The notes under the pieces are model-generated. The model was not told the DNA's origin. It ran no database searches and saw only the letters and a list, made by a program, of their open reading frames with translations. Of a stretch of DNA of 64,000 bases, positions 22,580 to 33,420 are shown piece by piece. A program made the translations under genes and the position numbers. Position 1 is the first letter of the stretch. Every line of letters starts with the position of its first letter. The stretch spans positions 124,001-188,000 of the forward strand of contig JBBHKE010002304.1 of assembly GCA_037447655.1 (NCBI GenBank). The letters are read 5' to 3'. The DNA comes from Zygnema cylindricum (Eukaryota; Streptophyta; Zygnematophyceae; Zygnematales; Zygnemataceae).

Positions 22580-24022
22580 CACCGCCAATCGCTATTAGCG
22601 AAGAAGTTTCTTTAGCGTACATGAAAAATTACCGTGGTTTACGCTAATTAAGAATTTGAAAATTTTGAAAAAAACATACATCCTAATTGTTTAATAATTC
22701 TAATTTGGGTCTTTGAAAAAAATAATGTCGGTCGCAAACATGCTTACGCTAATATAGGTATTCGTACAAAATCTGACAAATCGTACAGAAATCGTACGTT
22801 CACACGGTCGAAATGTGGTTGCTGGACGAATATGTGAGAACGTGATATTTGACAACCCGATTATATTCCCTTTTTAGAGCGCACATTCTCATGCGTCCGC
22901 GGTTACTAAAACTCATTAATTATACTTTTTCACTTAAAAAGGTACAATTTTGTACGAAAGCCAATGTCCGTACACCACACTAATTAAATGATGACGTACT
23001 TCCGTTTTGTACGGTACTAAAAAATTAACCCTAAACAGAGTAAAGAAAAAAATTAGTGTTGTGTATCGGTAAAAAACTTATCGCGATAACACCGATACCG
23101 ATAGTTATCGGTTATCGAACGGTCAGAGGTTTCGATATATCGGTCTGGGACCAACAAATTCCATATCGGCGATAACTTAAAAAAATATAGTATGCATACA
23201 ATAGTACTTTATAACATACTGTATTATTTTATTGACTTTATATAGCGTGGCATGCCACGTATAGAAATCTGTTCCGTTACAGTTAACTGCAATTTATTAC
23301 GGTAAACGCGGCACATAAACGTTGGATGGTTAACTGAACGAAAACTTTACGGCGACGTACGGAAATTTACTAAAAACCTGGTGAACATGGAACTGGAAAA
23401 GGACGGCTGACACAAAAGTGCAACGGACGCAAAACAACATTCTGCGCGCCGCCGAAATCGAACGGACGACTTGGAATGGGAAAACACGAACGGACGGGCC
23501 AGCGTGAGCGCCGGCATCCCGGAATGGCTCTTTTGGCAGCTTTTGCCAAAAAAGCCGACAGATTGACACGTGGCAGGTCCCAGTGGATCGACAAAGCCAT
23601 GGCATCGGATGTGAAAGGTACATCGTTTTTACTGGATCCGTATCGAAATCGTACAGATTTCATGGCGGCTACGGTACTTTCTATGCTTGTACACGTCCGG
23701 AGAATATGATGTACAGTTGAGTGTACAGACCGTACATTTACCGTACGGTCCGTACAATTATCGCCGATAGATATCGTTATCGGCATTATCGCCGATAAAT
23801 AGCCGATATCATCGGCTACTTATCGGCGATAAGACCGATAGCGATATATCGTACCAATATATCGATTATCGGGTCCCCGAAAAAATGCCCATATCGGTTA
23901 TCGGCAAATCCTTACCGATACACAACACTAAAAAAAATAGAATGAACTACGCTAATGGAGAATAATAATAAAAAAAAGCGGGACAGTATTAGCGTACACA
24001 ACGCTAATAGCGATCGGCAGTG
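22580..24022 (+). mobile_element. TA-MITE E, interrupted by a hAT MITE
   Basis: It starts after TA (22578-22579) with CACCGCCAATCGCTATTAGC and ends at ..GCGATCGGCAGTG. Its outer halves match copy D in inverse orientation (for example TACACCACACTAATTAAAT and GAGCGCACATTCTCATGCG). Without the 877-bp insertion at 23054-23930 it would be about 560 bp, the family length. Confidence 0.8.
23054..23930 (+). mobile_element. Non-autonomous hAT element (877 bp), nested
   Basis: Perfect 18-bp TIR TAGTGTTGTGTATCGGTA at both ends, and an 8-bp target duplication AAAAAAAT at 23046-23053 and 23931-23938. The TAGTG start and 8-bp duplication place it in hAT. Both subterminal regions are dense in TATCGGCGATA-like palindromic repeats. 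The centre, with a higher GC content (about 23330-23750), has no recognisable protein. It has no transposase, so it must have been mobilised in trans. Confidence 0.9.
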
Positions 24023-24093
24023 TGCTCTTATTTCAGAGTTGGCGTGACGTACGATGTGTCGTTTAATCTATACTGGTACAGAATTGTACAGTA

Positions 24094-24593
24094 CACCGCG
24101 AAACGTAATTAGAGTAATGAAAAAATTAGAGTGCAAACTCTAAAAAAAAAAATAGAGTAATTAACGCTAATTTATGTGATAGAGCCTTTTCAACTACGAA
24201 GTTTACTCTAGTTTATTTAAGTACTCTAATTTGGCACGCTAATATCCTCTACTGTAAACTAGGTATTCGTACAGAATTTGGCAAAACGTACAGTTTATCG
24301 TCACTATGACGTTTGCACTACGCGGTTTGTTAAAACGCAGTTACATGATAACGACATGTATTAAATCATTATTTGTACTTTTTTACTTAATAAAATACAA
24401 TTCTGCACGGTCTGACACCGTCCGTACTCCATACTATTTAAAACGAACATATATTAGAACTAAAAACGCAATTTAAACTTTTACCTTAAATATAATAACG
24501 AAAAAATTAGAATCGTTTACTCTATTTCATGTGATAGAGTCGAAATTTCGAGCGACCGAATTAGAGTAATTTACTCTAATTACGATTCGCGAT
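24094..24593 (+). mobile_element. TA-MITE G (~500 bp)
   Basis: It starts after TA with CACCGCGAAACGTAATTAG and ends at about ATTACGATTCGCG, where the last bases are mutated. It carries GTAATTTACTCTAATTA-type subterminal repeats and is in opposite orientation to copy H. Confidence 0.65.
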
Positions 24594-24667
24594 CGCACTT
24601 TTAACTTTGGCTCGTGCGATAACGTCACATCACGCCACGTTGTCGTGTTCTTAATATCCGTACACTA

Positions 24668-25342
24668 CACAACGAATCGTAATTAGAGTAGATAACGCTA
24701 ATTTGGCCGCCCTAAATTTCGACTCTATCACGTTAAATAGGGTAGATGATTCCAATTTTTTCATTATGCTATTTAAGGTAAAGTTTAATTAGCGCAAAAA
24801 ATTATAATATAGGTTCGTTTTAAATAGTGTGGAGTACGGACAACGTCTGACTGTGAAAAATTGTATTTTTATAAGTAAAAAGGTACAAATAATAATTTAA
24901 TAGAATCGCGCTCCCATATGAAATTGCACTAAACAAAAAAAAAGTCGCATCGAAAAAAACCTGTTCGCATAGCTCCGTCTGTCGACAACATTAACGTCCG
25001 TGTGAACATTTACATGAATTTACATGTGAAAAGTTTATAGTTAAACGACAACAGTATGAGTTGATACAAATAGTATATATATATGAGACAAATAGTATTA
25101 AAGTCATAATGACGTCAAAATATACAGACTAACAGTTTTTGTATGTCTACATAATTTAGTGTTCATAATTACAACATGGATAATTATTGCCGACAAAACC
25201 TTATATAGAGTATTTAAATAAATTAGAGTAAATTTCCTTTGTTAAAAGGTTATATCACAATAATTAGCGTTTATAACTCGAAATACTTTTTTTTTGTTTT
25301 TTTACTCTAATTTGTTCTTTACTCTAATTACGATTCACGGTG
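24668..25342 (-). mobile_element. TA-MITE H (675 bp)
   Basis: TA at 24666-24667 and 25343-25344. Ends are CACAACGAATCGTAATTAG and the complement of CACCGTGAATCGTAATTAG. Repeated TTAGAGTA and TATATA stretches inside. No coding capacity. Confidence 0.75.
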
Positions 25343-25344
25343 TA

Positions 25345-25868
25345 CCGAAATTGCAGTGTTGGCGTCACGTACGATGTTTGTATATGGTACGCACTGTACT
25401 ATCGCATTGTACATGGTAAAGACTATGACGATGCCAAGTGGATGGTTTAATCTGCGTTTCGTTCATGTAAGGGGTTTGTTTAAGCGTAAAAGATTCACAT
25501 TAATTTGAGCGTTCGATCTTAATCTACTGAACGATATGAATGATTGGACTGAATATATCATGTAGTATTAAATATTTGAATGTTAAATCTAGAATACACA
25601 TTAAACCATTAACATGATTCAACCATTATTCGTTTAAACATAATATACTAATAGTTTTTGTTTATTTTTATACTAAGCTGTTGCATGTATATTTTATGCA
25701 TTTTTTTTTTTATCAATATATAAAATCACAAAAGAAAAATCAAATAAAAAGACAAACAAAATAAATAACCACAATACAACCTTGATCACATAATAAAAAA
25801 ACAAGAAACAAATGTAAACATAACAAATATAATAACAAGAAAAAAAAACATCAGACTTAACTAAGATA
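25345..25868. other. Non-coding AT-rich spacer
   Basis: No gene seen; A-rich towards the tandem repeat that follows. Confidence 0.3.
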
Positions 25869-26400
25869 CAACCAACTTAGTCCAAAGACCCAGAAGGTTG
25901 GAATAACATCATTATCAGCTCGATGGCTGACTAACACTACAAACACGTAATTTTTTTCATATTTTTTGATAGTTAGAATATGTTGATTACTTTAAGTACT
26001 TTTTTTTGTTTTCGATCAAGCACCTTAGTCGAAGACCCAAATGGTTGCATAAACATCATTATCAACTCAAAGGCTGATTAACATTACAATCACTTATTAT
26101 TTATTAATTTCGTGGTTCATTATAGTAGATTGAGTACTTTGAGTACTTTGTTTTTCTTTTTCTTTTTTTGTGATCAACTAACTTAGTCCTAAGACTTAGA
26201 AGGTTGCATAAACATCACTATCAGCTCGGAGGCTGACTAACCTTACAAACACTTGTTTTCATTCATTATATTTGTTTGTTAGATTACATTGTTACTTTGA
26301 ATACTTTATTTTTGTTTTTTCGATCAACCAACTTAGTCTGAAAACCAAGAAAGTTACTGAACATCATTATCAACTCAAAGGCTCACCAACACTACAATCA
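25869..26400 (+). repeat. Four tandem units of ~150 bp
   Basis: Units begin near 25869, 26013, 26171 and 26320. Each contains ACTTAGTCxxAGAC, AACATCATTATCAxCTC, GGCTGACTAACAxTACAA and then a T-rich stretch with TACTTTG. They are diverged, so the array is old. Confidence 0.75.
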
Positions 26401-26570
26401 TTTTTTTTTAAATACAACACAAATACTTGAATACTTTGTTTCGATGAAACTAGATTACTTTGTTTTTTTTTTATATGACCAACATTACAGATATTGATTT
26501 TTTTTTTTTTTTATACAATACAAATTCTTAGGATACTTTGTTTTTGTGATACTTTGATTACATTATCATC

Positions 26571-27130
26571 ATCATCATCATCACCATTATCATAATTACA
26601 TCATCATTATCATCATCATTACATCATCATCATCATCATCGCCATCATCATCGTCAACATCATCATCGTCAACATCATCATCATCATCATCATCGTCGTC
26701 ATCATCATCATCATCATCATTACATCATCATCATCATCATTACATCATCATCATCATTACATTATCATCATCATCGTCATCGTCATCATCAACGTCACCA
26801 TCATCATCGTTATCATCATCATCGTCATCATCATCATCATCTTCATCATCATCATCATCATTACATCATCATCATCATCATCATTACATCATCATCATCA
26901 TCAACAACATCATCATCATTACATCATGGTTTGTTTTTCTATATTAAATACAATACAAATACTTTGAAAGCTTTGTTTTGGTGATAAATTGATTACATCA
27001 TCATCATCATCATCATCTTCATCATCATCATTGTCACCATCATCGCCAATATCATCATCGTCAACATCATCATCATCATCATCATCATTATACCATTATC
27101 ATCATTATCATCATCATCATTACATCATTA

Positions 27131-27166
<36 letters not shown>

Positions 27167-27191
27167 AGTCATAATCATCCTCAACATCATC

Positions 27192-27235
<44 letters not shown>

Positions 27236-27265
27236 CATCGTCAACATCATCATCATCATCATCAT
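26571..27265 (+). repeat. (ATC)n / (CAT)n microsatellites
   Basis: Two blocks, 26571-26927 and about 26995-27265, separated by about 65 bp of the preceding repeat's tail. They include CATTACATCATC interruptions. The poly-Asp frame on the reverse strand is a by-product. Confidence 0.95.
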
Positions 27266-27383
27266 GCATTTTATTTAATAGATACCGCTTAAAGTAAACT
27301 ATCACTACAACTTTCTACCAGAGGCTAATAAACTTATTTTTATCAACGTAGCTTAAAATAAAAATAGAACTAAAATTTCTTAC

Positions 27384-27508
27384 CAATGTCTTTGCTGTAT
27401 AATGTCCCATGGCCATCATTCCATGAGGGGTCGTATCCTCCCCCGTCACAAACTTGTTGGGCTCTTTTTGAGGGGCATAGACTCCAAGCATCACTTTCAC
27501 CTTGTCCA
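27384..27508 (-). pseudogene. Isolated RhoGDI-like exon
   Basis: One exon-like segment: acceptor ggtttccttcag|TGGAC and donor ACATTG|gtaaga, 125 nt, entering in phase 1 and leaving in phase 0. It encodes VDKVKVMLGVYAPQKEPNKF followed by TGEDTTPHGMMAMGHYTAKT. This fits the immunoglobulin-like core of Rho GDP-dissociation inhibitors, with the family pattern 'K.MLG...PQ.EP......TTPSG..ARG.Y.A'. RhoGDI extracts Rho/ROP GTPases from membranes. No neighbouring exon could be found: downstream is microsatellite and upstream is low-complexity sequence and then a retrotransposon. It may be a gene fragment, or one exon of a gene with very long introns. The expected FARG-type motif reads MAMG, a further sign of decay or divergence. 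Confidence 0.55.
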
Positions 27509-28807
27509 CTGAAGGAAACCAAAAAGACAAACAACCGTTTAAATATAACATGAACTTGTGAACATAGCAAACAACAAAACGTAGTGAACTTTAGATACAC
27601 AATAAATTTTTCATACAAACCATATAAATTGTGAACACTCATGCGGCATAAATTTGTGTTTGTTACATGCAATGGAAACTTGTGAATATTCAAATATCAC
27701 TCTCGCCTTTTTCCCTAAAGATCCAAAAGGAAAAACGACCATTTAAATATATAAAGTTGTGAACACATCATGCGGTACAAATGTTTTGATGTTTAGATGC
27801 TATACAACTAATGAACATAAAACAATAAACTTGAGTATAATGTTTATACTACAATATAAACTCGTGAACCTTGTGAATATTACATACAATAGAAAATTGT
27901 GAATATTCGAGCATCACTATTGTTTTGTTAAAAGAGGGAAATAAAAAGGAAAAACAACCTTTTAACATATCAAATTGCAAATTTAACATATCCGTCTGTG
28001 TCTCAAGGGGCGTATAATTTGTTTATACATATAATATGAACTAGTGAACACTACTGCAATAAAAAACTTGTAAGCAAGAGATACAATACAACTTGCAAAC
28101 ACGAAACAAATACTTGTGTACGTTGTTTATACATCCATTGTAAACTTGTAAACCCTATATGCAATATGAACTTATGCACGTTGAATACAACACAGTCATG
28201 CAAACAACCTCTCATGGCCATAAAAATAATCCAGTAAAACTCATCCAAGAATGGAATGAACTATAACATGAATCTCACTATTCACGAGCATAACTGGAAT
28301 TCATACAGTAACTCAGCTTTTGAAGACGACTTTAGAAATTTTGTTTGATATAACTTTATGTGTTATTCACATTATTTGGGTATTGTACCCAATATTTGAG
28401 TGAATTGTAGTTGATAACACAACTATAAACTTGTGAACAAAAGCTTTAAGTTGGTTAATCTAAGAAAAGGGAAGCTCGATATAAAACTACTTCGCTAGTA
28501 GCGCCATAAATGCATTAGAATGATCCAAGTTTTACACTTGGTGAAAAATCTGAATATATGATCCACTAACCCTTATAATCCACATCCGTGACTCATGAAC
28601 ATATTTATTTGCATCCTTCAATCCAAAATAAATACTATAAGTTGAACTAAAGAATAACCAATCAAAAAGAAAACATAAAATAAAACAATCTAGTACATGT
28701 AAAAAGACAGAGGAAAAAAAAAACAATAAAACAACCTTAGCAACAATCTGTTGGGTACTTGTGAGGGCGGCCAAAGCACCAACTGTCACGGCTTACCTGG
28801 CAATAAC
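27509..28807 (-). other. AT-rich, internally repeated intron-like region
   Basis: Repeated GTGAAxxTTGTGAATATT-type phrases. Near 27697-27720 and 27912-27932 the sequence around the RhoGDI acceptor (AGCATCACTTTCACC and relatives) recurs in decayed form, so the exon edge may have been part of a local tandem duplication. No other exon is recognised. The long reverse-strand frames are low-complexity. Confidence 0.4.
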
Positions 28808-29940
28808 TGTTGGTTTTTGGAAATCATTAGTCCTCTATATATCACATTGTTATGCTGCCATGCTGCGCTTGTCACATCGCAGTCAGAACAGCTTGTGTAC
28901 TAGGTACTAAGTGTATTGGAACGTACTGAATTGGACTTCAAGTGACGAGAAGTAACATAGACGAAAAGTCCGGTTTTCGTAAAGGGAAATGGACGACGGT
29001 ACACTTCAGACACACGTGTCAGTCTGTGAGGAAGTCAAGGTTGGTTGTTCCCAATGGAAAAGTACAGTTTCATTTGGGGACCGGATTTACACGTCGAGGT
29101 TCATCTTTGGTGATGAAAGAATATATTGAAGGCGGACGGAGTACGCCGTCAGTTTTGGAAGAGAAATATTGACTGTGTGGTCATTGTATGTCGGTCGTAA
29201 AAAATATATTGCGGCGGTCAACATGTGATGAATTGGACGCCACCGGAGCTACGGACAGCAACGCCGTCAGTTTGGTCAATTTGGCGAGGGACGCGAAATC
29301 GCGTCCATCACATGTTATTTATCATGAACGGTCCAGATTCATTTGACAAATTTCGTAAGGTTTGTAAATAGTTACAACAATATTTTTGTTCTACGTGCAT
29401 TAATTATTAGGATCGATTTATTCATTCTGACATATCTCAAATTATTCGGATATACTCACATTAATACAGGTAGTTGATTGATTACGTACGGCTGGCATGC
29501 CTCCGTACATACAGTAAGCTCTAGTGTATATTTGTAGGACTTAGTCATTTTTCATTTTAGGAACCTTTTGGACATAAACTGTTTTGCTTTTTTTTTCGGA
29601 ATTTCATTTGAGAATTGCTCTCAGTTTTATCGGCAAAATTGTCTAATATTTTGCATGTGTGTTCCTCCTTGTATTGGAAATATTGTGGCTGATTCTCTGA
29701 CCTATTGTGTGTCTTATTTGCTTGGAGATTCATTGTGAAGCTAGTCATATTTATCAAAGTTTTGGCAAGTTGTTTTTCTGCAACTTTGACAAGGTGTTGT
29801 GATTACTCGGTTTCGTATTGTTATATGAAAATTGGTGGGAATACTTAGTGGCCTAGGAACTATCTGGTAGAGTAGTTTCAGCTTGGTTTGGCTATTCTGT
29901 AAAATTCTGAGTGGAATCAAAGGAGGCTGTTTTGGGGTAG
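28808..29940 (+). repeat. Left LTR of the gag-only element
   Basis: Aligns with 32181-33420. It lacks about 105 bp present in the right copy (around 32345-32455). The two are otherwise nearly identical from GGATGACGGTACACTTC-type sequence to the end. Conserved short palindromes include GGACGCGAAATCGCGTCC at about 29287. The 3' limit is estimated from the start of homology to the leader and is uncertain. Confidence 0.65.
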
Positions 29941-29967
29941 TCTGTGGTGCTACAGAGGGTACAGTCA

Positions 29968-31305
29968 TGGTTGAAAAAGGCTATGAACAAAAGGTTATTT
30001 GCCCACACCTATGGCTACCCATATTGGATGAATCAATCTTACCTATATTTGATGGATCTAAATATTACTATTGGAGGAGTATTTTTGAGGGCTACTTCAA
30101 GTCGAGGAAGTTAATGGATGTGGTCAATGGGACGTGGTGAATCATCGGCTGGATTAGAGGAGAAGAACAATGTGTGTTTGCTGACTATCAAGCTATCCTT
30201 GAAAGAGGAACTTGTCACGACTTTCATTAATCTAGAAAGTGCAACTGAATTATGGAAGAGCTTAGAACGTGTATATCAAAAGACTTCTATGTATCACTGG
30301 ATGAGTAATGTCACGAAAATAGTTGAGTATAAGTATGATGGAGGTAGTATGGTGAATTACTGTATTGGGTTACAAATATTGTTTGCAAAAAACGATATTG
30401 CAGGAGGAAACTTCACCAATGCTAAAAAGGCTTTCTTGCTAATGAAAAGATTTTCAAAGGAATATAGGTGTGCTTTAGATTTATTAAAACAGGTTGATAA
30501 AAAGGATTAGAACTTACCTTTAGCAATCAGATGTGTTTTAGATGAAGAGTCTAATAACGAGGCTTTAAAGAACTGGGGGAATCGTCAAGGTGTCAGATCA
30601 CAGTTTCAGAGAAATAAGAAAAGTTGTCAGGTAGAAAACTGTTTTTACTGTAATGATGTAGGGCATACTTTCAGGGTATGTCCGCTATATAAAAGTGCAT
30701 GTGTCGCAGGAACTTTCAGGAATGGATGGGATGATAATCGAGTTCGACCCCCTAAACAAATGGCTACACTTCCCACCGAAGAATTTGTATACTTGCCGAT
30801 TGCTACTCTTCGAAGTATGGAACATGAGGAAGGGCAAGGAGAAATTGTTGTCACCGGAAATGGAATGGGGAAAAAGGTGACAGGAAAAGATTCAGTTTGT
30901 GTCATTTTTTCAAACAACAGATTGGTGAGTGATGAAAATGTGCAAGAGGAAGAGGTTATTGAAGTTAGAATACTAGTAGGAGGTGAAGGGGATTTGGAAG
31001 TTAAAACTGAAAATAATTTGCAGGAGGAAATTAATACACTCAGAGAAAAAGAGAGGAAAGGTGTTCAAGAAAGTGGAGTTAGTGAAGAAGTTTATAATAC
31101 GGAAGAAGAAGGAGAGAGGAAAAGTGTTCAGAAAATTGGAGTACGCGAAGAAGTTTATAATGCGGAAGAAGGAAATAAAATTGCGAAAATAAGAGGAACA
31201 TCAAAATTCAATAAGAAAACGAAGAAAAGAAGTAGAATTCAACGGATTAACAGTAAAAGGAAACGTATTCCGAAAGTGGTTAAAAGAAGACGGCGTGAAA
31301 AGTAA
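29968..31305 (+). pseudogene. copia-type Gag with charged C-terminal extension
   Basis: Reading starts MVEKGYEQKV at 29968, with a frameshift near 30118-30140 and one in-frame TAG at 30508, otherwise open to 31305. The first part has the UBN2-type gag signature (LPIFDGSKYYYWRSIFEGYF, then LESATELWKSLERVYQ). A CCHC zinc knuckle CFYCNDVGHTFRVC lies at 30640-30681. The last ~180 residues are acidic, with two copies of a EEVYNxEE-containing repeat, then very basic (KRRRREK). Full-length copia Gag is followed by protease in the same frame; here the reading stops instead. With one stop and one shift to repair, this copy is inactive but young. Confidence 0.7.
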
Positions 31306-31507
31306 CTTTAACGAAGTGACTACCATTAACCTCCAATGATATTCGTGGAAATTTAAATTTTGAGATCATTCTAAAATTGATTGAAAAATAGAGTTTTTAT
31401 TTTGAAGACCTAAAAAGAGTCAGCGGAAGCAATGGTGTGTCTAGGAAGGACGAATTTTGGAAGAGATGGCCGCAAGGAGCTGGAGCAGTGTAGGCGTTGA
31501 GCACATC

Positions 31508-31722
31508 TTGCAGCGCTGCTATGCTGCTCTGAGGCGTTGCTATGTTGCTATGCTGATATATTGCTATACAGCTATACTGCTATGTTGCTATGCTGCTATG
31601 CTTCTATGCTGCTATGCTGCTATGCTGCTATGCTGCTATGCTCCTATGCTTCTATGTTGCTATGCTGCTATGCTGCAATGCAGCTATGTTGCTATGTTGC
31701 TATGCTGCTATGCTGCCTTTAT
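31508..31722 (+). repeat. TGCTATGC minisatellite
   Basis: About 215 bp of GCTATGCT and TGCTGCTA units. The Cys/Leu/Tyr-rich frames in all three phases are by-products. It lies between the end of gag and the LTR-start modules. Confidence 0.9.
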
Positions 31723-31786
31723 CTAACATCGCAATCATAGCAGCTACCATGCGATTAATTTATTCCGGATGCACAAAATTAATTTT

Positions 31787-32190
31787 TTGGGGGAGTATTG
31801 TTTTTGAAAAAGTTAGTTTCGCAGTTGCGCTGCTTTAACCTCGCTATCATAGCGGTTAATATGCTCTTATTTTATTTCGGATGTACGAAACTAAATTTTC
31901 GGGGGAGTGTTGTTTTGAAAATTCAGTTTAGTGAGTGCGTATCGTTTCGTGCATATAAAATGTTTCGTGGTTACAGTACAAGATTCTAATGTTATCTTGA
32001 TTTAATGTGGAGGTTCGAATAGATCTGCAAATTGGGGGAGCAACGGTACTAATTGCTTAGAATGTACGAAATTATTTGAATCAGTGGTAACGTTAGCCGA
32101 AGCGTGGTGACGGGTGAACAAAAGGGGAGAAGGGAGAAATGTAAACTTAGTGGCTGAGAGAGTCTAAAGGTTTGGGGGAGTGTTGGTTTT
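31787..32190 (+). repeat. Serial polypurine-tract / LTR-start modules
   Basis: GGGGGAG occurs ending at 31794, 31906, 32040 and 32180. Three of the four are followed at once by T(A/G)TTG(G/T)TTTT, the LTR start. Spacing is 111-140 bp. A TCATAGC-GTTxATxxG block is shared between the first two modules. Confidence 0.7.
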
Positions 32191-33420
32191 TGGAAACCTT
32201 TAGTCCTCTGTGTATCACATTGCTATGCTGCCATGTTGCGCTGGTCACATCGCAGTCATAGCAGCTTGCGTACTAGGTACTAAGTTTATTGGAACGTACG
32301 GAATTGGGCTTCAAGTGACGCGAATAAACGTAGACGAAAGTGCGGAATGTGTTGGAGAAATGAACGGCGGATCGCGAAGCGATCCGATGATTAATATTCG
32401 AAATGATTTGAATTGTACGTCGGCCGTACGAAACATAATGCGGCGGTCAAACGGAAATGGATGACGGTACACTTCAGACACACGTGTCAGTCCGTGAGGA
32501 AGTTAAGATTGGTTGTTCCCGATTGAAAAGTACAGTTTCATTTGGGGACCGGATTTACACGTCGAGGTTCATCTTCGGTGAAGAAAAGAATACGTGGAAG
32601 GCGGACGGAGTCCGCCGTCATGTTTGGAAGAGAAATATTGACTGTGCTGTCATTGTATATCGGTCGTACGAAACATAATGCGGCGGTCAACATGTGATGA
32701 ATTGGACGCCGCCAGAGCTACGGACAGCAACGCCATCAGTTTGGTCAATTTGGCGAGGGACGCGAAATCGCGTCCATCACATGTTATTTATCATGAACGG
32801 TCCAGATTCATTTGACAAATTTCGTAAGGTTTGTAAATAGTTACAACAATATTTTTGTTCTACGTGCATTAATTATTAGGATCGATTTATTCATTCTGAC
32901 ATATCTCAAATTATTCGGATATACTCACATTAATACAGGTAGTTGATTGATTACGTACGGCTGGCATGCCTCCGTACATACAGTAAGCTCTAGTGTATAT
33001 TTGTAGGACTTAGTCATTTTTCATTTTAGGAACCTTTTGGACATAAACTGTTTTGCTCTTTTTTTTCGGAATTTCATTTGAGAATTGCTCTCAGTTTTAT
33101 CGGCAAAATTGTCTAATATTTTGCATGTGTGTTCCTACTTGTATTGCAAATATTGTGGCTGATTCTCTGACCTATTGTGTGTCTTATTTGCTTGGAGATT
33201 TATTGTGAAGCTGGTCATATTTATCAACGTTCTGGTAGGTTGTTTTTCTGCAACTTTGACTGGGTGTTGTGATTACTTGGTTAGGTATTGTTATATGAAA
33301 ATTGGTAGGAATACTTAGTGGCCTAGGAACTATTTGTTGAGTAGTTTGAGCTTGGTTTGGTTATTTTATAAAATTATGAGTGGAATCAAAGGAGGCTGTT
33401 TTGGGGTAGTTTGTTGTGCT
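32181..33420 (+). repeat. Right LTR of the gag-only element
   Basis: Aligned with 28808-29940. It contains three short near-perfect palindromes: CGGATCGCGAAGCGATCCG (about 32369), GGCGGACGGAGTCCGCC (about 32600) and GGACGCGAAATCGCGTCC (about 32757). Confidence 0.7.

Noticed and set aside
26571-27265. Possible CRISPR-like array
   Set aside because: No repeat-spacer structure; simple trinucleotide repeats in a eukaryotic context.
27120-27305. Poly-aspartate reading frame
   Set aside because: Translation of the ATC microsatellite.
28532-28789. Short exon-like segment (GALAALTSTQQIVAK) near a GTAAGC donor consensus on the - strand
   Set aside because: Does not match RhoGDI or any family I recognise, and its context is cut by the retrotransposon; too weak to call.
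31457-31838. Cys/Tyr/Leu-rich small proteins (MLLCCYAA repeats)
   Set aside because: By-product of the TGCTATGC minisatellite, open in several frames with the same repetitive composition.
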